Source: an uncultured Lachnospiraceae bacterium
GTDB taxonomy: Bacteria > Bacillota > Clostridia > Lachnospirales > Lachnospiraceae
Direction: 5' to 3'
NCBI GenBank assembly: GCA_902797565.1
Contig: CADBTO010000178.1
Location: 1 to 6,828, forward strand
Length of the DNA stretch: 6,828 nucleotides
A program made the position numbers and the translations under genes. Each line of letters begins with the position of its first letter. Within the stretch, counting starts at the first letter, position 1. The notes beneath the pieces are model-generated. The model did not search any database, had not been told where the DNA came from, and was given only the letters and a program-made list of their open reading frames with translations. This document shows, one piece after another, positions 1-6,051 of this stretch.

Positions 1-89
1 AGTTCTTTTTCCAGCTTTGAAATGGTCTCCTCCATCTTCCTGTTCTGTTCCAGAAGGCCATCTGTCTTTTTGTCCCCTGTTCCTGCCAT
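1..89 (-). CDS. N-terminus of an unidentified protein, truncated by the left window edge
   Basis: An open frame on the minus strand runs off the left edge; about 29 codons are visible from the preferred ATG at 89. They read MAGTGDKKTDGLLEQ, then a charged, heptad-like stretch (RKMEETISKLEKE) that suggests a helix or coiled coil. Two more ATGs lie in frame upstream, at 113 and 131, and the frame is closed by a TGA at 158-156. I prefer 89 because a purine-rich GGAGAGGAGG lies just upstream (GGAG with a 9-nt spacer); 113 has its G-run directly against the ATG and 131 has no good ribosome binding site. A near-consensus promoter lies about 90 bp upstream (205-177), and a terminator insulates it from the large gene, so it is probably its own transcription unit. 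No family is recognisable from so short a piece. Confidence 0.5.
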   Translation of the reverse strand, partial: MAGTGDKKTDGLLEQNRKMEETISKLEKE

Positions 90-176
90 AACCCTCCTCT
101 CCAGCTGTGCCATCCCCCTTGTCCAGGACATTGGGAGAAATCTTATGCCCCTGCGTCAAAATTTCAGATGAATTCC

Positions 177-205
177 ATTATACAATATGACCTGCCATCC
201 GTCAA
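177..205 (-). promoter_or_regulatory. Sigma-A type promoter for the left-edge gene
   Basis: On the minus strand, TTGACG (205-200) is followed after exactly 17 bp by a perfect TATAAT (182-177). A poly-A run (GAAAAAAAG, just upstream of -35) could act as an UP-like element. The expected transcript start is near 170, giving a leader of roughly 40-80 nt depending on which ATG of the left-edge gene is used. The position between the terminator of the large gene and the left-edge ORF fits a promoter. Confidence 0.78.
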
Positions 206-236
206 ACTTTTTTTCACCCCGGCCCTGCCGCCGCCC

Positions 237-277
237 GGGCTGCGTCGTCGTATGCCAAATCCTTCCATACGCAGCCC
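237..277. repeat. Imperfect inverted repeat (interrupted hairpin) between terminator and promoter
   Basis: GGGCTGCG at 237-244 is the exact reverse complement of CGCAGCCC at 270-277. Inside it, GTATG (250-254) can pair with CATAC (266-270), leaving a bulge of about 5 nt on one side. No T-run follows on either strand, so it is not a standard terminator. It sits past the terminator of the large gene and 32 bp upstream of the -35 of the left-edge promoter. It could be an operator, an mRNA 3' structure or chance; the sequence does not decide. Confidence 0.4.
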
Positions 278-282
278 ATGCG

Positions 283-319
283 AAAAAAGGAGCAGGGACT
301 TCCTGCCTCCTGCTCCTTT
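283..319 (-). terminator. Rho-independent terminator of the large surface-protein gene
   Basis: The minus strand reads AAAGGAGCAGG, a 12-nt loop, CCTGCTCCTTT, then further T's (six in a row in all). The GC core of the stem is 8 bp (289-296 with 309-316), extended by three A-T pairs. It starts 57 nt downstream of the TAG stop at 376 and has the usual stem, loop and T-tract order for minus-strand transcription. Confidence 0.9.
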
Positions 320-375
320 CCAAAGCCATAGCCCGCTCTCCAGCAACACCCGGCTCCAACAAAAACCTTCTATAT

Positions 376-3300
376 CTAATGGGAATCCGAAATATAATGC
401 ACCACATACTGTGCAGACACATCCCCTTTTGTCACCGTGATCTCCGCTCCGGAACCATCCTGCCTGTAACTGATGCTTGCTGTCGCGCCGGGCGAAACCA
501 CCGCAACCAGATCCTGCGGGCAGGACTGCGCCTTTCCCCCGATCTCATGCGAACTGATGTAATACAGCGTCTTTGCCGCATTGGATACCGCCAGCAGCCG
601 GACGCAGGACGTATCCTGGACATAGCGCACAGAATAGGTCTTCTTCTGCGTCGGATCCAGCTGGTCTGTTACCTGGATCTGCCGGGTACTGCTGTCATAT
701 GCGGCTGTGAAGCCGTTTTCTGCCGTGACCGCCAGATCCCCCATCTCCTTGTTCTTCCCGCGGATCGTTACGGTACTCCCCGACACGTGCACGCTATAGA
801 ATGTGTTTGCACCCTGCGCACTCGCAACGTCCTGCAAATGCACCGTATCACTGGTTTTTGCGTAGCCGATATAATAGACCCGCTGGCTCCCGCTCTTCCC
901 CGTTACCGTGATTTTCGCAACGGATGAATTGTTGAAGCTCACGGACGACGTGGCATATTCGATCGTCTTCGTTGCACCCTCCGGAACAGAAACCACCAGA
1001 TTCTTTCCAAGTTCCGAATTCTTCCCCTGCAAGCTGATCGAACGCGTAACCGACGTCCCTTCAATATAATTCGAAAATGCCTCGCTTCCTGTGAGTACAT
1101 TGCCCGGATCCCGCAGGCCGATGATCGCCGCATCCGAAGTATCCTGCTCATATCTAATCCGGTACGTATACACGGCGCCATTCTGCGGATTCGTCATTTT
1201 CAGCTCTTTTGCAATCGATGAATCACTCGAATCCTGGAACACGCACTGCACCCCATTGTCCACCACTGCCTCCAGCGTCCCCAGAGACGACTCCATCCCT
1301 TCCAGGATAATGGTGCCGGTACCAGACAGATAACCCGCCTGCCTGTTATCATCAATGCTCACCCTGGTAAACTGGTTTGCTTTCCCGACCAGCCCATACA
1401 GCTTTGCCGGCCACGGCACATAATAGACCCTGTAATCGCACGTTGCTTCTCCGTTTTTAAGATGCAGCACCAGCCCGACCTTGTACGGCTTTTCTGCATC
1501 ACCGTACTTCCTGGTCCATGCTTCCAGATCCTCGCCCGTTTTCTCACAGCGATACTCCCGTGATACTTCTTCCACGCCGTTATAATACGTCACATCCACC
1601 TGTTCCGGTCCCAGATCCGCCTTCTCCCCGCCTGCATATGCTTCTGTCTTATAGACTTCACATTTCCAGTCCGTGTTCCCGCTTTCCGTAATCTCTTTGA
1701 CCCAGCCCGTAACTTCCTTCCGGTAATTGAAATAATAGCAGGTCGAAACGCCCACATCTTCGTTCTTCAGCGTCAGGCGGTAGGCAAAGTCATAGTCCCC
1801 GTCCTGCTCCGCCAGATTTTCCAGTTCCCATTTTGTTGCATCCGCCTCCTTGCACTCCGCAGCAAAGTTTTCCAGCTTCTCCGTCTTCCCCTGGATATAA
1901 TGATAATAAGTCCCATACCGGAACTCATGGTTTGCTGCATAGGATCCTTTCGTCAGCTGCGTATTGCTGTACGTCAGCTTCACAAGGGTCATCGCCGTTT
2001 TGTACTTTTTTTCCAGTGTCTGCAGCCGGGTCTTGTAACCCTCCAGCACCTCCGTGTCCGTCTCACGGATATACGCCAGCTTAATCTCCTGGATTGCTGC
2101 CTGGTCCTGGCTGTTATAGATCGTAAACTGCGTCAAACGGTTCAGCACCGTCCCGACCTGTGCCTTCATCGAAGTGCCCGGATCTGCGTTGCTTGCTTCA
2201 TCCACCACATAAAACTTCCGAAGCTCGCTGTCATAATCCCCTGCATACCAGACCTTCCCCGCCTGCTCTGACATCGTAATCGTATCCACGAGTGCTGCAC
2301 CGGAATACACCTTCAGCTGCGGGCTCGAACGGTACAGATGTTTTGCGTCCGTCCCTTCGTTGGAATAATTCTGGACGAACACCTTGTACCTGCCTGGTGC
2401 CCGGTTCTTGACCGTCACGGTTTCCGGCCCCTCGTACTCCTTGTCATCCACATCCAGCTCCGCAAAGACGACACTGTTTCCCGTCGCCAGCAGATTTCCA
2501 TTACGGTTGCTGTTCCCGGAACCACTGAAACACAGATGGAACTCCGTCCCCTGGAACGCGTCCGGTCCGAATACATGAAGATCCAGGTCTTTCGCCGCCT
2601 GCATTGCCGCATTCCCCCAGGTCAGCACAAAGCGCAGCTCCCCGTTGTCCATCTCCGGAGAAACATAGATTGTCTTTTTTGCATCCGCGCCTGTAAGTAC
2701 TGCGATATTCTCATACGCGGAAAGGTATACCGCCGTTTCGTTCATATCCCGAATCTGGACCGTGTACTGCCCCGGCGCAAGATTTTCAAAGCGGAACTTT
2801 CCGTCTGCATCCGTCGTCGTGGTCCCAGCTTCGTCTTTTGTTATATTATTCATACCCTTCCGCAGAATTACTTTCAAGGTCTGCGTGGGTTTCCCCCCGG
2901 TCGTGGAATCCACCACCGTTCCGGAAATGCTTCCGGGATTCCCGGTCTCGTCAAACAGCATGAAGTTCGCCTGAACACCGCGATTCTCATCATACGCAGA
3001 GTTCAGATAAATGTTCTGCGTGTGGAGCGGGTAGTCCCCGGATTCCACGATAAGCACGTAATTCCCCAGCAGCACGTCAGAAAACCGATACGTCCCATCA
3101 CTTGCAATCTGCGTCTTCGTAAAGCCTGACAGCGAAACTTTGTCTGCGCCCTGCTGCTCCATCTCCAGGGTATACGGCACCAGGTAAACCGTCCCGCTGT
3201 TGACATGATCACCCTGCGCGTCCATAACCACGCCATAGACAAAGCTCTTCGTTGCCTTCTCCAAAAGATCCGGATTTTCTTCCAATACCTGCTCCAGCTT

Positions 3301-5598
3301 CCCGTCATTCTTCCCGACCTCGTCGTCCCTGCCCTTCTCTCCGATGTGGATCGTGATCGTACCCAGTCCGGAAATCTCCGGCTTGCTGCCTTCATCCGGC
3401 ACTTCCACAGCCGTCTCTTCTCCGCCTTCCCCGATCACGAGCGAGAATGTCGTCGTGGACTCAATATCCGCCGGCAGGAAGGTTGTGATGTCCGTCTTCC
3501 GCCCGCCGATGTTCGTGATATGCACGCGCTGGGCAATCGCGTCCCCTTTGATCAGAACCTTTGCCGCCTGCGCAATCAGAATCTCTTTCAAATGGCCGTT
3601 ATTCTCCACGGTCACAGAATCCGAACCGCCCAGGATCGACAGGCTTGGGTTCGCGTCCCGATCCACGAGAAGATGCCTTGCTCCCTCGTCAAAAAACAGG
3701 CTGTTCCCCCTTTGCTCGATCCATGTGTCCTTCGCCACGGACTTGACAAAGATCTCCTTAAAATCCAGCGCGTTTGTAACCGTCGTCTTCGGTGCGTCCA
3801 CAACCAGTGTCACATTCCCGTATGCACTGCCTGCCAGAGCCGCGTTCGCCTGCCGGATATCCACTGCCGCTTCATTGGTCTTTAATGTCAGGATAACTCT
3901 TCCCTGTTCTTCTGTCAATCCATTCAGATAATCCAGGAGCGCCGCCCCGGACGTTACTTCCTTCTTTGTAATTCCGGCATTTGCCACAGAAACCGTCGCC
4001 TCTGCCGCATCTGCTCCGCTCTCCTTGTATCGTGCCGAAACCGTAAACGTACCCGGCGTAATCGGATGGAACACAAACTTCCCGTCCACATAACGGATCG
4101 CGCCAAGTTCCTCTGCCGTGCTGCCCTGCACATCCCAGATCAGGTTCCGGTTCTTCTGTTCCGCGCCCTGGGACCAGGTAAAATCCGTCTCTGTAAATTC
4201 CTGGTCTTTATCTACGGATGCAAGGTCATAATGCTGCGTCTTGAACACCACGGAATTCTGGTTCGTAATGACTTCCGGATTCACCGGATCCACAGCCGGT
4301 TCCTGATTCTCGTTATCCGTTCCGGAGGCACCGCCATTTCCGGCATCTCCGGTTTCTTTTCCGGTGCTGTCCCCGTCACCGTTCCCGGCATCCGTTCCAG
4401 GATTCCCGCCCGTTCCGCCACCGTTCCCGGTATCCGCACCTGCACCGCCAGCCGATCCACCGGAACCGCTGCCGGATGCTCCGCCGCCTGCGATCACCCA
4501 GCCAGGTGATGCACCACCGGAAGCTCCGCCACCAGAGGCTCCGCCGCCGGATGTCCCGCTGCCGGATGCTCCGCCACCGGATGTTCCGCCTGTACTACTG
4601 CCACCGGAAGCTCCGCCACTGGAACTTCCACCACTGCTTCCACCAGTACTTCCACCGGAATACCCTCCGCCAATCCCCCCGCTGCTTACCGTGGCATTGG
4701 CCTTCCATTTCGCATAAAGCGTCAGGTCACCTGTTACGATCTGGCCCCAGTCATAAGTCTTTGTACAGGCCTGGTCTGCAAACCAGCCATCAAAGGCATA
4801 GCCGGTTCGAACCGGATCCGCAGGTTTTTCCACGGTCTTCCCGTATACCACGGAAACGGATGGGATCGCCGTGCCGCCTGCCGTATCAAATGACACCGTA
4901 CAGGTCTTCAGCTTCCCTGACGTTCCTTCCTCCGCCTTCTCACCCGTGCCGCCACTTGCAGCCGCTCCGTTCTCCTTCCCTCGAACCGTAAGCTTGCACG
5001 TAAGCGGATAAGTCTTCTTCCCAGTCCGGACCTGTACCTTGATGACCGCGCTCCCGGCTGCCCGCGGCGTCACTTTCCCGCCTGCCACCGTTGCTACGGA
5101 CGTATCCGAACTGCTCCATTGATAAGTCGCTTTTTTCGGCTTATAGCGCACGGCAAGCGTTCGAACCTCTCCCACGGAAAGCGTTTCAGACGTCCGCGAG
5201 ATCACCGGCTTTTTCACCGTGATGGTATACACCAGCTTTTTCACACCGCCGGATGTGCCCACCTTCACCGTGATCTTTGCCGTCCCCGGTGCAACACCCA
5301 GGATTTTTCCCGCCTTGCTCACCGTCGCCACGGATTTCTTCCCGCTGGAATAGCTGACCGTGGCACCCGCCGGCCGCTTCTTCAGCTTGACCGCCGTGCT
5401 CCCGCCAATCGAAATGCTGCCGCTCTTTTCCACCAGCGCGATGCTGCCCGCTGCTTCCACATTTTTTGCCGCAGCGGGATACCACGGCAGTACCGCCGCC
5501 AGCACCAGGAAAACGCTGAAGATCCATGCAGCCCATCTGCGGACTGCACTGGCCTTTCCGCGCCTTCCCGCAAAAATTTTTTGCACCTCTTTTCCCAT
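376..5598 (-). CDS. Large exported multidomain surface protein (Big_2, Flg_new, CarboxypepD_reg-like, DUF2135-like), 1740 aa
   Basis: The ATG at 5598 is preferred over in-frame ATGs at 5658 and further upstream: AAAGGAG lies 9 nt before it, and it places a classic signal peptide at the N-terminus (basic residues to R21, hydrophobic core about 22-37, likely cleavage near AAA44 or VEA49). Domains: Big_2-like Ig folds about 52-128 and 131-205 (KSVATVSKAGKILGVAPGTA is typical); Listeria-Bacteroides/InlB-type repeat about 232-300 (GYAFDGWF...LTLYAKW); Gly/Ser linker 305-431; Ig-like module about 446-540; beta-rich, possibly beta-helical stretch about 590-715; carboxypeptidase-regulatory-like domains about 785-881 and 889-980 (DADGKFRFENLAPGQY); DUF2135/YfaP-like about 985-1078 (DLDLHV...LDVDD...GPE); helical segment about 1140-1205; C-terminal beta-rich repeats to the end. 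No LPXTG, C-terminal membrane helix, SLH or choline-binding repeat is seen. Adhesion, matrix or surface-layer roles are inference; there is no enzymatic motif I recognise. Confidence 0.95.
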   Translation of the reverse strand: MGKEVQKIFAGRRGKASAVRRWAAWIFSVFLVLAAVLPWYPAAAKNVEAAGSIALVEKSGSISIGGSTAVKLKKRPAGATVSYSSGKKSVATVSKAGKILGVAPGTAKITVKVGTSGGVKKLVYTITVKKPVISRTSETLSVGEVRTLAVRYKPKKATYQWSSSDTSVATVAGGKVTPRAAGSAVIKVQVRTGKKTYPLTCKLTVRGKENGAAASGGTGEKAEEGTSGKLKTCTVSFDTAGGTAIPSVSVVYGKTVEKPADPVRTGYAFDGWFADQACTKTYDWGQIVTGDLTLYAKWKANATVSSGGIGGGYSGGSTGGSSGGSSSGGASGGSSTGGTSGGGASGSGTSGGGASGGGASGGASPGWVIAGGGASGSGSGGSAGGAGADTGNGGGTGGNPGTDAGNGDGDSTGKETGDAGNGGASGTDNENQEPAVDPVNPEVITNQNSVVFKTQHYDLASVDKDQEFTETDFTWSQGAEQKNRNLIWDVQGSTAEELGAIRYVDGKFVFHPITPGTFTVSARYKESGADAAEATVSVANAGITKKEVTSGAALLDYLNGLTEEQGRVILTLKTNEAAVDIRQANAALAGSAYGNVTLVVDAPKTTVTNALDFKEIFVKSVAKDTWIEQRGNSLFFDEGARHLLVDRDANPSLSILGGSDSVTVENNGHLKEILIAQAAKVLIKGDAIAQRVHITNIGGRKTDITTFLPADIESTTTFSLVIGEGGEETAVEVPDEGSKPEISGLGTITIHIGEKGRDDEVGKNDGKLEQVLEENPDLLEKATKSFVYGVVMDAQGDHVNSGTVYLVPYTLEMEQQGADKVSLSGFTKTQIASDGTYRFSDVLLGNYVLIVESGDYPLHTQNIYLNSAYDENRGVQANFMLFDETGNPGSISGTVVDSTTGGKPTQTLKVILRKGMNNITKDEAGTTTTDADGKFRFENLAPGQYTVQIRDMNETAVYLSAYENIAVLTGADAKKTIYVSPEMDNGELRFVLTWGNAAMQAAKDLDLHVFGPDAFQGTEFHLCFSGSGNSNRNGNLLATGNSVVFAELDVDDKEYEGPETVTVKNRAPGRYKVFVQNYSNEGTDAKHLYRSSPQLKVYSGAALVDTITMSEQAGKVWYAGDYDSELRKFYVVDEASNADPGTSMKAQVGTVLNRLTQFTIYNSQDQAAIQEIKLAYIRETDTEVLEGYKTRLQTLEKKYKTAMTLVKLTYSNTQLTKGSYAANHEFRYGTYYHYIQGKTEKLENFAAECKEADATKWELENLAEQDGDYDFAYRLTLKNEDVGVSTCYYFNYRKEVTGWVKEITESGNTDWKCEVYKTEAYAGGEKADLGPEQVDVTYYNGVEEVSREYRCEKTGEDLEAWTRKYGDAEKPYKVGLVLHLKNGEATCDYRVYYVPWPAKLYGLVGKANQFTRVSIDDNRQAGYLSGTGTIILEGMESSLGTLEAVVDNGVQCVFQDSSDSSIAKELKMTNPQNGAVYTYRIRYEQDTSDAAIIGLRDPGNVLTGSEAFSNYIEGTSVTRSISLQGKNSELGKNLVVSVPEGATKTIEYATSSVSFNNSSVAKITVTGKSGSQRVYYIGYAKTSDTVHLQDVASAQGANTFYSVHVSGSTVTIRGKNKEMGDLAVTAENGFTAAYDSSTRQIQVTDQLDPTQKKTYSVRYVQDTSCVRLLAVSNAAKTLYYISSHEIGGKAQSCPQDLVAVVSPGATASISYRQDGSGAEITVTKGDVSAQYVVHYISDSH
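379..1407 (-). repeat. Four C-terminal tandem protein repeats (about 76-95 aa each) of the large surface protein
   Basis: Residues 1398-1488, 1489-1583, 1584-1664 and 1665-1740 follow one pattern: an opening strand (KLYGLV, AIIGLR, VHLQDV, VRLLAV), a mid-domain strand ending LEG or (Q/R)GKN with (S/E)(L/M)G, then a (V/P)xGA or NG turn, a short I(T/Q)VT strand, and a closing Y-x-(V/I)-x-Y followed by (Q/K)(D)TS that leads into the next unit. The fourth lacks the GKN motif and ends the protein. DNA identity between units is low, so this is an old duplication. The pattern resembles cadherin-like or Ig-like beta-sandwiches; I cannot name a family. Confidence 0.6.
1413..1986 (-). repeat. Two related Cys-containing modules of about 90-100 aa ahead of the C-terminal repeats
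   Basis: Residues about 1205-1295 and 1308-1395 align with each other. Both contain a TYY(H/N) strand, then a Cys (C1249, C1351), then LxLKN, and end in TC(Y/D)Y-x-x-(N/Y)Y with a second Cys (C1287, C1387). The Cys-to-Cys distances are 38 and 36 residues. The closing strand resembles that of the four following repeats, so the whole C-terminal third may derive from one ancestral module. Confidence 0.5.
4306..4686 (-). repeat. Low-complexity Gly/Ser-rich linker of the large surface protein
   Basis: Residues 305-431 are nearly all Gly, Ser, Ala and Thr. The first part is built of irregular GGASG, GGSSG and GGTSG units; the later part (from about 388) is richer in Asp and Asn (GADTGNGG, GNGDGDST). 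At the DNA level the plus strand shows repeated ccggatgctccgcc and ccggaagctccgcc words, so slippage could change its length. It separates the N-terminal Ig/InlB-type domains from the rest, like stalk linkers in other wall-spanning proteins. The one non-repetitive interruption is PGWVIA at 365-370. Confidence 0.85.
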
Positions 5599-5607
5599 AC
5601 GCAAATG

Positions 5608-5614
5608 CTCCTTT
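5608..5614 (-). promoter_or_regulatory. Ribosome binding site deciding the start of the large gene
   Basis: AAAGGAG on the minus strand, 9 nt before the ATG at 5598. The in-frame ATG at 5658 has an AGGAG only 1 nt away, too close to serve it, so this site settles the start in favour of 5598. Confidence 0.85.
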
Positions 5615-5617
5615 CCC

Positions 5618-5653
5618 TCATGCTTTGCCTTTTTCTCTGCCTGCTGCCCGCAT
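5618..5653 (-). CDS. Possible 11-codon leader ORF upstream of the large gene
   Basis: An ATG at 5653 begins the frame MRAAGREKGKA followed by TGA at 5620-5618. It has its own AGGAG (5664-5660) at a 6-nt spacer, and it ends 4 nt before the AAAGGAG of the large gene, out of frame with it. If the sigma-28-like promoter upstream is used, the transcript would begin almost at this AGGAG. The arrangement would allow translational coupling, but the peptide is short and of no recognised family. It could also be a chance ORF inside the 5' leader. Confidence 0.3.
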   Translation of the reverse strand: MRAAGREKGKA

Positions 5654-5668
5654 GGCATACTCCTGTGT

Positions 5669-5729
5669 TTTTTATCGGCACGCAGCACGCGATCCTTAAC
5701 CTTTCCGAACGCAGTACGAGCGATAAAAA
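5669..5729. repeat. Inverted repeat linking the terminator T-tract and the -10 region
   Basis: TTTTTATCG at 5669-5677 is the exact reverse complement of CGATAAAAA at 5721-5729; 43 bp separate the arms. On the minus strand the left arm is the T-tract of the terminator and the right arm overlaps the GCCGATAA element. A further GTAC/GTGC pairing is possible inside after a 3-nt bulge. It could be an operator, or an RNA structure competing with the terminator in read-through transcripts. The same interval also holds a near-direct repeat, CGTACTGCGT and CGTGCTGCGT on the minus strand. Confidence 0.4.
5672..5698 (-). promoter_or_regulatory. Sigma-28 (SigD/FliA)-like promoter candidate for the large gene
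   Basis: The minus strand has GCCGATAA at 5679-5672, identical to the -10 element known for FliA/SigD promoters. It is preceded after a 15-bp spacer by TAAG (5698-5695), one base from the TAAA -35 core. The spacer matches the usual sigma-28 spacing. The predicted start near 5665 would give a leader of about 67 nt before the ATG at 5598. No good sigma-A promoter is visible between the terminator at 5757-5725 and the gene; the best alternative over the same bases, TTAAGG-17-GATAAA, is poor. Confidence 0.45.
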
Positions 5730-5757
5730 GGGCGCGCAGATCAACTCCACGCGCCCC
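5725..5757 (-). terminator. Rho-independent terminator upstream of the large gene
   Basis: The minus strand reads GGGGCGCG, a 13-nt loop, CGCGCCC, then TTTTTA. The stem is 7 bp, all G-C (5730-5736 with 5750-5756), and is followed at once by five T's. The plus strand has no T-run after the stem, so the direction is minus. It ends transcription from the promoter at 6080-6052 (and perhaps from the Rpn gene) before the large gene, whose own promoter candidate lies immediately downstream. Confidence 0.82.
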
Positions 5758-5811
5758 AAACTATATCCCCGAAAGTGGACACGCCCCTTTCTGGATATTT
5801 TTGTGAATATT

Positions 5812-6045
5812 TTACGCTGCCTGCTCCTTCAAGATCACAAGCACATATTCTTTGGTAACATGGTATACCTTCATCACTTCTGTCAAAATATCACCATCCG
5901 TCCCGACAGGAATTCCTCACTGGTGCGCCTGATCTCCGCTATCTGCTTCGAGTAGCCGAGCATATCATACAGGCCATCCTGCACGGGCACCTTGGCATTG
6001 CTGCCATCCCGTATTCTGAATGCCTGTGAGAGGACATACTCACCC
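5812..6045 (-). pseudogene. Decayed coding remnants, including an Rpn-like nuclease/transposase fragment
   Basis: One minus-strand frame reads KVPVQDGLYDMLGYSKQIAEI (positions 5993-5931) and then SEEFLSG, ending at a TGA (5885-5883). This resembles the PVxxxLYDxLxY..Q(V/I).EI ... EFLSG segment that I associate with Rpn/PD-(D/E)XK-type proteins of Lachnospiraceae. A second frame, joined by a one-base shift near 5901, reads TDGDILTEVMKVYHV..KEYVLVILKEQAA and stops at TAA (5814-5812); its codons look natural. Neither piece has a convincing start: the first frame has no ATG in a suitable place and enters through the promoter. I read this as a gene broken by deletion and frameshift. Two fragments of unrelated genes remain possible, and the family assignment is from memory of motifs only. 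Confidence 0.45.
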
Positions 6046-6051
6046 AAACCT

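Noticed and set aside
187..927. Plus-strand open frame of 246 codons
   Set aside because: It lies mostly antisense to the large surface-protein gene, has Cys/Arg/His-rich composition typical of a shadow frame, and has no ribosome binding site or domain signal.
2338..3129. Plus-strand open frame of 263 codons
   Set aside because: Fully antisense to the intact large gene; the composition (Arg, His, Val, Pro rich) is that of a reverse-strand reading of GC-rich coding DNA.
4364..4717. Plus-strand Pro-rich frame (PPPEAPPPD-like)
   Set aside because: It is the antisense reading of the Gly/Ser linker; GGC and TCC-type codons give Pro and Glu/Asp when reversed. No start signals.
5599..5688. Longer N-terminus of the large protein (extra 30 residues before the ATG at 5598)
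   Set aside because: The added residues are charged, would bury the signal peptide, and overlap the predicted -10 element; the upstream ATG at 5658 has its AGGAG only 1 nt away, while the ATG at 5598 has AAAGGAG at 9 nt.
5640..5760. Riboswitch (for example c-di-GMP type) in the leader of the large gene
   Set aside because: The AAAAAACACAGGAG stretch superficially recalls such leaders, but the conserved core sequences and helices are absent.
5770..5800. Possible insertion-sequence end (plus strand GAAAGTGGACACGCCCC)
   Set aside because: The word resembles ends of some IS elements, but I find no matching inverted partner, target duplication or transposase with it in the window.
5119..5955. 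Plus-strand frame of 278 codons spanning the intergenic region
   Set aside because: It crosses the signal-peptide region, the terminator and the promoter of the minus-strand gene, and shows no protein-like pattern or ribosome binding site.
5940..6037. Short Cys-rich minus-strand ORF starting at ATG 6037, just after the promoter
   Set aside because: It is the shifted frame of the Rpn-like remnant, with unnatural Arg/Cys/Met-rich composition; only a weak GGGTGAG precedes it.
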